Below are positions 1-9,445 of a DNA stretch of 43,803 nucleotides, in pieces. The notes under the pieces were generated by a model. The model saw only the letters and a program-made list of their open reading frames with translations, was not told the DNA's origin and ran no database searches. Source of the stretch: an uncultured Prevotellaceae bacterium. Lineage in GTDB: Bacteria; Bacteroidota; Bacteroidia; Bacteroidales; Bacteroidaceae. Location: positions 1 through 43,803 of the forward strand of contig CAMHUI010000019.1 of NCBI GenBank assembly GCA_946188345.1, read 5' to 3'. The position numbers were made by a program, and so were the translations under genes. Position 1 is the first letter of the stretch. Each line of letters starts with the position of its first letter.

Positions 1-58
1 AACTATATTTCAATCATTTCAAAGAACGCTTAGCGATTTTTAGTGGACAACAATGGTT

Positions 59-1219
59 TTATTGTTTGAGTTCTATTCTGAATGTCGTGCCACGTCCTAC
101 TTCTGACGACTTGACGAAGATGCGTCCGTGGTGGTATTCCTCTACGATGCGTTTGGCGAGCGATAGTCCGAGTCCCCATCCGCGCTGCTTGGTGGTAAAT
201 CCTGGGGTGAAGACGTTTTTGATGTCTTTCTTTCGGATGCCTTTGCCTGTGTCGCTCACTTCGATGACGACGGTGCCCATCTCGATGTTCATGAAGAGGG
301 TGATGCGTCCGCTGCCTTCCATGGCGTCGACGGCGTTCTTGCAGAGGTTTTCGATGACCCACTCGAAGAGCGAGGCGTTGATTTTGACGATGATGTCTTC
401 CGGTGGGAAGACGCGCACCATCTGCACTTTGTTTGACGTGCGGCGGTCCATGTAGTCGATGACGTGGTTCATCACCTCGGTGAGGCTCGACGGTACGGGC
501 TCGGGCAGGGAGCCTATCTTCGAGAAGCGGTCGGCGATGAGCTGCAGGCGCTTCACGTCTTTGTCCATCTCGGGCAGCAGTTCGTCGTCGGGATAGTTTT
601 CCTTGAGTATCTCGGTCCATGCCATGAGGCTCGAGATGGGGGTTCCCAGCTGGTGGGCGGTCTCCTTCGACAGGCCCACCCACACCTTGTTCTGTTCGGC
701 CCGTTTCGAGGTCATCAGCGCAAAGATGGCGATGACGACGAAGATGAGCACGACGCCGAGCTGGATGTATGGGTAGACGGCGAGGCGCTTGAGCATGAGC
801 GAGTCGTCGTAGCATACGTCTACATATCCGTCGGCCACTTCGCGGTCGAGTTCTATCCGGATGCTTTTTCCTGCGCGTTTCAGGGCGACGCCTTTAGCCT
901 GCACGTCTTCTATGCTGCTGCTTTCTGCCTTTGGCAACTCGATGTTGCGGTATGTCCTGACGCTATCGTTGGCGTCGAGCACGATGATGGGTATGGTGGT
1001 GTTACCATCGATGACCTTCAGCACGAGGGCCAGGTCGGTGTTGTCGTCGGCTTCGTTCAGCGAGCGCATGGCCTCGGCCCAGATTTCCATCTTCTTGTGC
1101 TCCTCCACGTAGAGGTCGCGCGTCAGCAGGTTCGACGCGACGAGCGAGGCCACGGCTATGATAATCGCGGTCAGCACCAGGAAGATTTTCACCTGTCGTA
1201 TTCGGTCAGTCCATTGCAT
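59..1219 (-). CDS. Membrane sensor histidine kinase
   Basis: This is the sensor half of a two-component system: it autophosphorylates on histidine and passes the phosphate to a response regulator. The protein is 386 aa from the ATG at 1219; an in-frame TTG at 1237 is possible but less likely. Two membrane segments, at about residues 11-33 and 150-170, flank a roughly 110-residue extracytoplasmic sensor region. The H-box with ETAHQLGTP puts the phosphorylated His at about 190. The ATP-binding part has an N-box (ENLCKNAVDA, about 290), DTGKG (about 323) and GWGLGL (about 347). No HAMP or PAS domain is obvious. It ends close to the left window edge, so a partner regulator could lie outside; none is seen here. 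It follows hisIE on the same strand after 62 bp that hold a weak hairpin (1240-1268). Its signal cannot be deduced. Confidence 0.9.
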   Translation of the reverse strand: MQWTDRIRQVKIFLVLTAIIIAVASLVASNLLTRDLYVEEHKKMEIWAEAMRSLNEADDNTDLALVLKVIDGNTTIPIIVLDANDSVRTYRNIELPKAESSSIEDVQAKGVALKRAGKSIRIELDREVADGYVDVCYDDSLMLKRLAVYPYIQLGVVLIFVVIAIFALMTSKRAEQNKVWVGLSKETAHQLGTPISSLMAWTEILKENYPDDELLPEMDKDVKRLQLIADRFSKIGSLPEPVPSSLTEVMNHVIDYMDRRTSNKVQMVRVFPPEDIIVKINASLFEWVIENLCKNAVDAMEGSGRITLFMNIEMGTVVIEVSDTGKGIRKKDIKNVFTPGFTTKQRGWGLGLSLAKRIVEEYHHGRIFVKSSEVGRGTTFRIELKQ

Positions 1220-1281
1220 ACTGCTATGATAACGCAAAAATCCCTACATTATTATATTTATAGGGGATGTGTTCTTTCTGG

Positions 1282-1905
1282 TCAGTGCTTCTGCCATCCG
1301 GGTTGGTGGCGCTGGCGCAGCTCGCTCACCACGTCCTCTATGCGCAGGTGTTTCGACGAGAGCAGCACGATGAGGTGGTAGAGCATGTCTGATGTCTCGT
1401 AGAGCAGCCGTTCGTCGGTTCCTCCGACGGCTTCGATGACGGCCTCGAGTGCTTCTTCTCCCACTTTCTGTGCCATGCGGTGCAGTCCGTCGCGGAAGAG
1501 GCTGGTGGTGTAGCTCCCTTCTGGCATCTCTTCGCGCCGGCGGTCGATGAAGTCCTGCAGCTCGCTGAGGAAGGCCGTGCCGTCCGCTTGCGCCTTGTTC
1601 TCTTCGCCCCAGCAGGTGTCGGTGCCGGTGTGGCACACGGGGCCGTCGGGGTGAGCTTTCACCAGCAGGGCATCGCCGTCGCAGTCGACGCTGATGCTCA
1701 CCAGGTGGAGCCTGTTGCCTGAGGTCTCGCCTTTGGTCCACAGTTCCTGCCGCGAGCGGCTCCAGAAGGTGACAAGCTGCGTCTGCAGGGTGCGCTCGTA
1801 GGCTTCGCGGTTCATGTATCCCAGCATGAGCACTTTTCCGGTGGCTGCATCCTGGACAATGGCAGGGACAAGGCCCTGCATCTTTTCGAAATCAATATCC
1901 TTCAT
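1282..1905 (-). CDS. hisIE: Bifunctional phosphoribosyl-AMP cyclohydrolase / phosphoribosyl-ATP pyrophosphatase
   Basis: The protein catalyses steps 2 and 3 of histidine synthesis: hydrolysis of PR-ATP to PR-AMP, then opening of the adenine ring. It is 207 aa, the usual length of a HisI-HisE fusion. The N-terminal HisI part (about 1-105) has the metal-binding DCDGD (Asp74, 76 and 78) with Cys91 and Cys98. The C-terminal HisE part (about 110-200) has the MazG-like helix KVGEEALEAVIEA and the SDMLYHLIVLL segment that bind Mg-pyrophosphate. The start at 1905 begins exactly at the HisI N-terminus, about 28 nt after a TAATTTTG promoter box. No other his gene is in the window, so if the his genes form an operon this one is separate from it. 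The fused form is common in Bacteroidota. Confidence 0.95.
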   Translation of the reverse strand: MKDIDFEKMQGLVPAIVQDAATGKVLMLGYMNREAYERTLQTQLVTFWSRSRQELWTKGETSGNRLHLVSISVDCDGDALLVKAHPDGPVCHTGTDTCWGEENKAQADGTAFLSELQDFIDRRREEMPEGSYTTSLFRDGLHRMAQKVGEEALEAVIEAVGGTDERLLYETSDMLYHLIVLLSSKHLRIEDVVSELRQRHQPGWQKH

Positions 1906-1932
1906 GTGTCGGTCTTATTATGTAATCGCCTG

Positions 1933-1940
1933 CAAAATTA
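1933..1940 (-). promoter_or_regulatory. Promoter -7 box of hisIE
   Basis: TAATTTTG on the minus strand matches the Bacteroidota -7 consensus TAnnTTTG and lies just upstream of the hisIE ATG. A TTTG at the -33 position is not evident. Confidence 0.6.
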
Positions 1941-2200
1941 CAAATAAAACGCTGAAAAACCGCCTTTTCCGCGGATAAATATCTGGAATATTATCTTTCA
2001 GGGGCTTTTTATGTAGCGAAAGGCAAAATGTTAATTTCTTGGAATTTTCTTGACAAAAGTGTTTCGTTTTCCCGCTTTTCTGGGTTTTCGGCCAGGTGAA
2101 AGGCTGTTTTTCCGCCTTTTTGACGCCATTTTCTTATTTTGCTGATTTACAACGCTTTATGTTTTCTGTCGCTCCAGTTTCCGCCTCTCCCGCAAAATGA

Positions 2201-2310
2201 ATTGGTACAAAAGTCTTGACGATTTGTACCAATTCGTTCCACGATTTGATAGAAATCGCAGTCAGTTTAGATAGAAATCGTGCAACGATTTGTACCAAAA
2301 GTCTGCATCT
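2201..2310. repeat. 22-bp-period tandem array A (5 degenerate units)
   Basis: Five consecutive 22-bp blocks start at 2201, 2223, 2245, 2267 and 2289. Most open with TTTG or TTAG and three close with ACGA. The first carries GGTACAAAAGTCTTGACGA and the last TTTGTACCAAAAGTCTGC. The first two form a perfect 12-bp inverted repeat (AATTGGTACAAA at 2200-2211, TTTGTACCAATT at 2223-2234) around an 11-nt loop. Units share only part of their sequence, but the register never slips. The same unit recurs in array D at 43399-43508. Confidence 0.8.
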
Positions 2311-2339
2311 TCTGCCGTTTTTGCTCTTCACCATCGTAT

Positions 2340-2378
2340 AAAAACCTGCACAAACGAGTCGTTTTGTGCAGGTTTTTT
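2340..2378 (+). terminator. Terminator-like hairpin after array A
   Basis: The stem AAAACCTGCACAAA pairs with TTTGTGCAGGTTTT around a short loop and is followed by a T-run. It looks like an intrinsic terminator and may work in both directions because the A-run is symmetrical. No gene ends just before it on either strand. Confidence 0.6.
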
Positions 2379-2532
2379 CTCTGGTTTGTCTGAAAACTAA
2401 ATGTTAAATTTAGTAAGAAATCATGACAATTCCTTCGTTTCTCTCAGGCCTTTCGGCCCCGGCTTTCCTGTGGCCATGAAAAAACCATGAATAAGCATAG
2501 TGATAAATTTTGGCGCGTTGCTGAAAAGGCCT

Positions 2533-2540
2533 TACCTTTG
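2533..2540 (+). promoter_or_regulatory. Promoter of the M15 peptidase gene
   Basis: TACCTTTG fits the -7 consensus, and TTTG at 2509-2512 sits exactly 20 nt upstream as the -33 element. The gene starts 50 nt downstream. Confidence 0.7.
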
Positions 2541-2589
2541 CCCCCGATTACCAATCATTGTTTTCAGTAACCTTAATAATTTTTTTACC

Positions 2590-3042
2590 ATGAAAAACGA
2601 CATTCAGTTAAGCGAGCATTTTATGCTCAGTGAGTTCATGCGCTCTGCGACGGCCGACTTGCTCGGCATCGACAACCGGCCGTCGGCGGAGCAAGTCGGC
2701 AACCTTCGCAACCTCTGCCAGGAGGTGCTTGAGCCGCTGCGCCGGCAGTTCGGTCCCATCATGGTCAACAGCGGCTACCGCTGTGAGCGGCTGAACGAGG
2801 CCGTCGGCGGGGTGGGCAACAGCAGCCATCTGCGCGGTGAGGCTGCCGACATCCGGCTGGTTGACGTGGCGACGGGCTGGCGCTACTATACATTCCTCGT
2901 CGCCCACGTCAACTTCGACCAGCTGCTCTTCGAGTACAACCGTCGCGGTGCCGTGTGGCTCCACGTGAGCTGCAGGCAGGAAATGGCGTTGAACCGCCAT
3001 CAGGCTTTCCCGAACTATCTGGCGAAAGGAGGTTGCCGATGA
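2590..3042 (+). CDS. M15-family peptidoglycan peptidase (M15A-like)
   Basis: This is a small zinc peptidase of the type that cleaves peptide cross-links in peptidoglycan; in Bacteroidota such proteins are often linked to phages or mobile elements. The 150-aa product from the ATG at 2590 covers essentially one domain. It has NSGYRCERLNEAVGG, then the metal motif HLRGEAAD (His80, Asp87) and a second zinc ligand in WLHVS (His125). No signal peptide is visible, so it would need a holin or other route to reach the wall, or act on internal substrates. An upstream in-frame start at 2500 is unlikely because it would overlap the promoter. The stop overlaps the next gene's ATG (ATGA), so the two are probably translated together. 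Confidence 0.85.
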   Translation: MKNDIQLSEHFMLSEFMRSATADLLGIDNRPSAEQVGNLRNLCQEVLEPLRRQFGPIMVNSGYRCERLNEAVGGVGNSSHLRGEAADIRLVDVATGWRYYTFLVAHVNFDQLLFEYNRRGAVWLHVSCRQEMALNRHQAFPNYLAKGGCR

Positions 3043-3248
3043 CGTCCGCCGTTTCCTCAGAGTCCCTGCGCCGCTGCCGCGTCTGCGGGCAGACACTGCC
3101 GGAGAACCGTTTCCAGCTGCTCTCTGGCGGCTGTCGCCGTCGCGTGTGCTATGGCTGTCGCTATCAGTATGCCGTGCTGCCCTCGCGCCGAAGGAAGGCG
3201 CTCCGCGATACGGAAAATCGCCAGCGCTACTTCACCGACTGCCAATAG
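3039..3248 (+). CDS. Small zinc-ribbon protein
   Basis: The 69-aa product has two CxxC pairs, CRVCG (Cys13, Cys16) and CYGC (Cys37, Cys40), in an Arg-rich setting, which suggests a zinc ribbon that binds nucleic acid or a protein. I do not recognise a named family. The ATG at 3039 overlaps the upstream peptidase stop, and an AAAGGAGG sequence about 8 nt before it is a near-perfect Shine-Dalgarno, unusual in Bacteroidota, which supports real translation. A longer frame from 2955 would lie inside the M15 gene and is less likely. Its job with the peptidase is unknown. Confidence 0.65.
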   Translation: MTSAVSSESLRRCRVCGQTLPENRFQLLSGGCRRRVCYGCRYQYAVLPSRRRKALRDTENRQRYFTDCQ

Positions 3249-3328
3249 CCTTTGGGTGTTATGTTTTTTTAACTTTTCAGAAATTGTCTTTTCGGCTTTC
3301 CGAGTGTCATATAGTAATAGAAATTGTG

Positions 3329-3336
3329 TAATTTTG
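3329..3336 (+). promoter_or_regulatory. Promoter -7 box upstream of the TonB-domain gene
   Basis: TAATTTTG fits the TAnnTTTG consensus 37 nt before the ATG at 3374. The -33 element is weak. Confidence 0.6.
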
Positions 3337-3373
3337 CAAAGATAATAAGGATTGATTATTAGACTCTTAACGT

Positions 3374-4807
3374 ATGAAAAAACTATTGTTTGTCAGCCTG
3401 GCTCTGCTCGTACTGGGCGTGTCTGTGGCCGAGGCCCAGACCATCAAGGAAGTGGATATCCCCCAGAAGATTTACGACTATGTGGAATTTCCTCCCCATT
3501 TTCCAGGTGGCGTGAAGATGGGCATGCAGCGTGCGCTGGCCCAGAACTTCGTCTACCCCGATGAGGCTTGGCAGTCCAGTCGCGTGAAACAGGCAGAAGT
3601 CAACTTCATTGTCCGTCGCGATGGCACGGTGACGAGCGTGATGGTGGAAGGAGATTTACACCCCGCACTCGTTGCCGAGCTACAGCGGGTCATTCCCAAG
3701 ATGCCGCTGTGGTATCCGGCCTACAAGAGCGGCCAGAAGATAGATGCCCGCGTGGGCGTCGTCGTGAACCTTGTCGAGCAGCGTACGGGCCTTCCTTATC
3801 ATCTGCAGACGGCGGCCAAGAGTCTGGAGCGTTACACGGCCCATTCTTACACCCCCCGTCCGATGACTCGCCAACAGATGGAACAAGCAGTCGCTGAACT
3901 GGGTGTCATCGGCGACGTCTATCTGGAATATAAGCCTACGGCTATCGCCATCAACCGCCTGCGCGCCTCACTCGGCGACGTGGAGCAGGCCGCCGTACAG
4001 ATGGACCGCTCGGCCCGCGAGTACGAACATCTGAACCCCTATCGGCAGGTGGATGGGGCCCCGGCCATCCTGGGCTTCCGTCCCGGCTACTGCGGCAAGG
4101 ACGATGTGGCCATGCAGTTGCAGCGTGCCGTGGCCTACGACCTGGCCGGGCGCGAGGCAACGGCACGCAGGGCCTACGACAAGGTGCTGCAGCTGGCCGA
4201 GACCAAAATCAAGACCGGCGATATCGGGTTGCCCGTGGAGGCGGATGACGAGAGCCTGCGATTCCTGCAGACCGAGGACCTGATGGACAAGATGTTCTAT
4301 CGCCTGACATATATCGACTCCGACCAGCTCACGCCTGAGGACCAGAACCGTTTGGCCACGGTTCAGCGAACGCCACAGAATATCATCCCCATCATCGAGG
4401 AGCTCATCGCCTCGGGCAGACTGAAGGACGTGAAGGTGGCGCAGCAGAAGGAGCAGATAAAACAGATGCTCAACGAGGCTGCCCATGGCAAGGTTGACAA
4501 GGGCGACCAAGGCCGGCTGTATGCCGTCGAGGTGCTGGCCGTGTGCCTGCGCGACGGAGTCGATGCCGCCCGGCAGTATGTGGCGCAGCGGCTCGCTGAG
4601 AGCGGTCTGCGCGGAGCCGGCAAGGCGCAGCTGACAAAGGTGCAGAAGCAACTCAGAACCCATGCCGCCGACCTGACCGACCGCAGCCAGCTCGTACGCG
4701 TTGTAGGCACCTATGGCCCCGTTGTAGGGGATACAGGAGCCGATGCCTACTATTGTGCCGCCGAAGCCCTCAACGACGTCTTCCCCATGGCCTGGCTGAC
4801 TGAATAG
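3374..4807 (+). CDS. Exported protein with N-terminal TonB-like domain and long helical tail
   Basis: The 477-aa protein starts with a signal peptide (MKKLLFVSLALLVLG..., cleavage near residue 21). A TonB C-terminal-type domain follows at about residues 40-145: FPGGVKMGMQRALAQNFVYP, then VNFIVRRDGTVTSVMVEGDLHPAL, then the PLWYPAYKSGQKIDARV segment. TonB domains normally sit at the C-terminus after a membrane anchor and a proline-rich linker; here the domain comes first and neither is present. The remaining 330 residues are mostly helical, with TPR-like stretches around 200-290, and match nothing I know. The gene stands alone between its own promoter and a strong terminator. A direct role in powering receptors is doubtful; a periplasmic scaffold or surface-complex role is an inference. 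Confidence 0.75.
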   Translation: MKKLLFVSLALLVLGVSVAEAQTIKEVDIPQKIYDYVEFPPHFPGGVKMGMQRALAQNFVYPDEAWQSSRVKQAEVNFIVRRDGTVTSVMVEGDLHPALVAELQRVIPKMPLWYPAYKSGQKIDARVGVVVNLVEQRTGLPYHLQTAAKSLERYTAHSYTPRPMTRQQMEQAVAELGVIGDVYLEYKPTAIAINRLRASLGDVEQAAVQMDRSAREYEHLNPYRQVDGAPAILGFRPGYCGKDDVAMQLQRAVAYDLAGREATARRAYDKVLQLAETKIKTGDIGLPVEADDESLRFLQTEDLMDKMFYRLTYIDSDQLTPEDQNRLATVQRTPQNIIPIIEELIASGRLKDVKVAQQKEQIKQMLNEAAHGKVDKGDQGRLYAVEVLAVCLRDGVDAARQYVAQRLAESGLRGAGKAQLTKVQKQLRTHAADLTDRSQLVRVVGTYGPVVGDTGADAYYCAAEALNDVFPMAWLTE

Positions 4808-4837
4808 CGTCAGATATCAACCAGCCCAGAGTCCCGT

Positions 4838-4883
4838 AAGCAAGGAGTTCGGGGAGGTTCAAGCCCCCGAACTCCTTGCTTTC
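4838..4883 (+). terminator. Intrinsic terminator after the TonB-domain gene
   Basis: A perfect 17-bp stem (AAGCAAGGAGTTCGGGG at 4838-4854 with its complement at 4865-4881) surrounds a 10-nt loop and is followed by a short T-rich tail. Its upper stem and loop resemble those of the terminator at 19254-19291. Confidence 0.85.
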
Positions 4884-4972
4884 TAAACATGGGCTTGGTT
4901 GCGAAACTTTAAAAAGATAAAAAATAAGAGAATAAATGGCCGGAAACAGGCTGATATGTCCGAAAAAAGTAT

Positions 4973-4980
4973 TAACTTTG
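4973..4980 (+). promoter_or_regulatory. Promoter -7 box of the guaB operon
   Basis: TAACTTTG matches the -7 consensus and lies 62 nt before the guaB ATG. No clear -33 TTTG is seen. Confidence 0.7.
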
Positions 4981-5030
4981 CACCCAATATAAATATATGA
5001 ACAGGGATGGGGCAGCGTCTCCGCCCATAA

Positions 5031-6527
<1,497 letters not shown>

Positions 6528-6559
6528 TTGAAAACATAAACAAAAAGAGATAGAATACG

Positions 6560-7978
6560 ATGAAAACAAGAATCATCATGGCAGCCATGTTGCTCGTTGC
6601 AACAGCAGCCACAGCGCAGTCTGACGATCCCGTCATCATGAAGATCAACGGCGAGGCCGTACCGCGTTCGGAGTTCGAATACTCCTATAACAAGAATAAC
6701 ACCGACGGCGTCATCGACAAGAAAACCGTCGAGGAATATGTAGACCTCTTCGTCAACTACAAGTTGAAGGTGCAGGCCGCTATGAAGGCCCGCCTGGACA
6801 CCATCCAGTCGCTGAAGAAGGAATACGAGCAGTATCGCGACCAGCAGATTCGCCCGGCCATGGTAACCGACGAAGACATCGAGCGCAAGGCCCGCGAGAT
6901 TTATGACGCTACGCAGCATCGCATCGACTCGGGCGGTGGTCTGGTCAGACCGGCCCATATCCTGATTCGTATGGGACAGCAGGCCTCGCAGCAGGAGCAG
7001 GATGCCGCCAAGCACCGCATCGACTCCATCTATCAAGTGCTGATGCAGGGCGCTGACTTTGCCGAGACGGCACGTAAGCACTCTAACGACAACTCGGCCC
7101 GCAACGGCGGCGACCTGGGATGGATTGAAAAAGGATATACCGTGCCCGAGTTTGAGGAGACCATCTACAGCCTAAAGCCCGGCGAGATGAGCAAGCCCTT
7201 CACAACACAGTACGGATGGCATATCGTGAAGCTGATGGAGAAGCGTATGTTCTTCCCCTACGACAGCATGCGCACGGACATCATCCGCTATATCGGCCAG
7301 CGCGGCATACGCGACCAGATTGTCAGACAGAAGATTGGCGACATCGCCAAGGCTACTGGCAAGACCGAGGAGCAGATTCTCGCCGAAAAACGAGAAGAGA
7401 TGGTGGCTGCCGACAGCGACCTGAAGTATCTCATCCAGGAATATCACGACGGTGTGCTGGCCATCGAACTGACACAGCGCAACGTCTGGGAGAAGGCCCA
7501 GAACGATAAGGAAGGACTGGCACAGTTCTTCAAGAAGAACAAGAAAAACTATCAGTGGGAGGCTCCCCGCTTCAAAGGCATCGCCTATCGCACACGCTAT
7601 GCCCAAGACGTCAAGGCCGTGCAGAAGGCTCTGAAGGGCGTCTCCTTCGATAAGTGGGCTCAGGTGCTGCGCGAGACCTTCAACAACGACAGCATACTGC
7701 GCATCCGCGTAGAGAAGGGCTACTTCAAGAAGGGTGACAATGCCATCGTCGACCGGAACGTATTCAAGAAGGACACCACCATTACTGAACTGAAAGACTA
7801 TCCCAATGTAGCCGTATTCGGAAAGCTGCTGAAGGCCCCGAAAGAGATGGAGGATGTCAAGGGACAGGTCGTCAACGACTATTCAGAGTATCTGATGGAG
7901 CGTTGGGTGGCCGACCTGCGCAAGGATGCCCTCATTGAGGTCGACAAGAAGGTGTTGGCCACAGTGAACAAGCATTGA
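6560..7978 (+). CDS. SurA-like parvulin peptidyl-prolyl isomerase 1
   Basis: This is a periplasmic chaperone/isomerase likely to help fold outer-membrane proteins. The 472-aa product has a signal peptide (cleavage near AATAQ, residue 20) and an N-terminal chaperone region. One parvulin domain spans about 130-228, with RPAHILIRM, GGDLGWIEKG and GWHIVKLME. The C-terminal 240 residues are charged and helical without a second clear parvulin domain. It lies 32 bp after guaB and 27 bp before a second parvulin. The pairing of two non-identical SurA-like proteins before an OstA-like gene suggests outer-membrane assembly work. Confidence 0.88.
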   Translation: MKTRIIMAAMLLVATAATAQSDDPVIMKINGEAVPRSEFEYSYNKNNTDGVIDKKTVEEYVDLFVNYKLKVQAAMKARLDTIQSLKKEYEQYRDQQIRPAMVTDEDIERKAREIYDATQHRIDSGGGLVRPAHILIRMGQQASQQEQDAAKHRIDSIYQVLMQGADFAETARKHSNDNSARNGGDLGWIEKGYTVPEFEETIYSLKPGEMSKPFTTQYGWHIVKLMEKRMFFPYDSMRTDIIRYIGQRGIRDQIVRQKIGDIAKATGKTEEQILAEKREEMVAADSDLKYLIQEYHDGVLAIELTQRNVWEKAQNDKEGLAQFFKKNKKNYQWEAPRFKGIAYRTRYAQDVKAVQKALKGVSFDKWAQVLRETFNNDSILRIRVEKGYFKKGDNAIVDRNVFKKDTTITELKDYPNVAVFGKLLKAPKEMEDVKGQVVNDYSEYLMERWVADLRKDALIEVDKKVLATVNKH

Positions 7979-8005
7979 TAGGAAAAACAGAAATCGAAAG
8001 ATTAG

Positions 8006-9445
8006 ATGAAGAAAAGAATAATGATATTGGCAGCCGTGGCCTGTGCACTCACCGCCTTTGGCTATATGCCGGAGAGCGTGGGTATGTCAGTGGGGCAAAG
8101 TGCTGTCGAGGCTGTCAACGACTCTGGCGTGCCGGAGATTGAAGTGCCGGAAGGAAGTATCATCGATGAGGTGGTATGGGTGGTCGGCAACGAGCCCATC
8201 ATGAAGTCGGAGGTGGAGGCCATGCGCCAACAGTCGGACCTGGAACACGTGAAGTGGAGCGGTGACCCCGACTACCTCATTCCGGAACATATCGCCGTGC
8301 AGAAGCTCTATCTGCATCAGGCCGAGCTGGACTCCATTGAGGTGACTGACACCGAGGTGATGCGCGCTGTCGAAGGACAGATTGCCGAATGGATTAACTA
8401 TCTCGGTTCGCAGGAGCGACTCGAGGAGGAGAGAGGCCAGTCGGTGCAGCAGATACGTGAACAGATGCGCGACGAATTCCGCAATATGCAGATGGTGCAG
8501 CAGATGCAACAGAAACTGGTCGAAGATGTCGTCGTGACGCCTTCCGAGGTGCGCGACTACTTCCGCAATCTGCCAGAAGACAGTATACCCTTCGTGCCCA
8601 CTGAGGTTGAGGTGGAGATTATCACCAAGCAGCCGAAGATAGACGTGGAGGAAATTAACCGCGTGAAGGACGAACTGCGTGAATACACCGACCGTGTGAC
8701 GCGGGGTGAGATATCCTTTGCTGTGCTGGCCCGACTGAACTCGGAAGACGGCAGCGCGCGCCAGGGAGGTGAGATAGGATATATGGGACGAGGAGAACTC
8801 GATCCGGCCTTCGCTGCCGTAGCATTCAACCTGACCGACCCGAAGAAGATATCGAAGATTGTCGAGTCGGAATTCGGCTACCACATCATCCAGCTCATCG
8901 ACAAGCGAGGCGACAAAATCAACGTGCGTCATATCCTGAAGAACCCGAAGGTGTCGGAAGAGAACCTTCTGGATGCCCAGCATAGACTTGACTCGCTGGC
9001 TGATGAAATCCGCGGCGGAAAATACACCTTCGAAGAGGCCGCCTTCTATATCTCTGACGATAAGGATACGAGGAGCAATCACGGCCTGATGGCTTACAAG
9101 AATCAGGCACAGCGCACCATTACCTCGAAGTTCCGTATGGACCAGCTGCCCACGGAGATACAGCAGGCAGTAGCCAATCTGGAAGTGGGTGAAATCTCGC
9201 CTGCCTTCAGAATGATTAATTCAAAAGGCAAGAAGGTGTGTGCCATCGTGAAGCTGAAGAGCCGTATCGATGCACATACCGCAACCATCACCGAGGACTA
9301 TCAGGTGATGAAGAATGTCGTGTTGTCCAAAGAGCGCACAAAGCACCTGCATAAGTGGGTGGAAGATAAAATCAAGCGCACCCACGTCTGGATGAAAGAA
9401 CGCTATCGTAACGGTAAATACGAATACGAAGGATGGGCTAAATGA
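8006..9445 (+). CDS. SurA-like parvulin peptidyl-prolyl isomerase 2
   Basis: The 479-aa exported chaperone is closer to classical SurA. It has a signal sequence of about 20 residues, an N-terminal SurA-type helical domain (EGSIIDEVVWVVGNEPIMKSEVE, about 50-175), a parvulin domain at about 200-302 (GGEIGYMGRGELDPAF, GYHIIQLID) and a second, degenerate one at about 305-418 (NVRHILKNPK). The family escorts beta-barrel proteins through the periplasm. Its stop overlaps the start of the OstA-like gene (ATGA), so the two are probably translationally coupled. Confidence 0.9.
   Translation: MKKRIMILAAVACALTAFGYMPESVGMSVGQSAVEAVNDSGVPEIEVPEGSIIDEVVWVVGNEPIMKSEVEAMRQQSDLEHVKWSGDPDYLIPEHIAVQKLYLHQAELDSIEVTDTEVMRAVEGQIAEWINYLGSQERLEEERGQSVQQIREQMRDEFRNMQMVQQMQQKLVEDVVVTPSEVRDYFRNLPEDSIPFVPTEVEVEIITKQPKIDVEEINRVKDELREYTDRVTRGEISFAVLARLNSEDGSARQGGEIGYMGRGELDPAFAAVAFNLTDPKKISKIVESEFGYHIIQLIDKRGDKINVRHILKNPKVSEENLLDAQHRLDSLADEIRGGKYTFEEAAFYISDDKDTRSNHGLMAYKNQAQRTITSKFRMDQLPTEIQQAVANLEVGEISPAFRMINSKGKKVCAIVKLKSRIDAHTATITEDYQVMKNVVLSKERTKHLHKWVEDKIKRTHVWMKERYRNGKYEYEGWAK

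Larger units (their letters stand above)
1906..2589. other. Divergent intergenic region
   Basis: This 684-bp AT-rich gap separates hisIE from the M15 peptidase gene. It holds the hisIE promoter, a 22-bp-period array (2201-2310), a terminator-like hairpin (2340-2378) and the M15 promoter. The rest (about 1950-2200 and 2380-2500) shows no gene. A 66-codon minus-strand reading frame across the array does not look like protein, because the 22-bp period is not a multiple of three. Confidence 0.7.

Noticed and set aside
464..1381. 305-codon plus-strand frame opposite the histidine kinase and hisIE
   Set aside because: Both genes on the minus strand have full family motifs; this frame is a by-product of GC-biased codon use and its translation is His/Val-rich without motifs.
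2201..2310. Array A as a CRISPR
   Set aside because: Units are 22 bp without separate spacers of similar length, diverge strongly from each other, and no cas gene is in the window.
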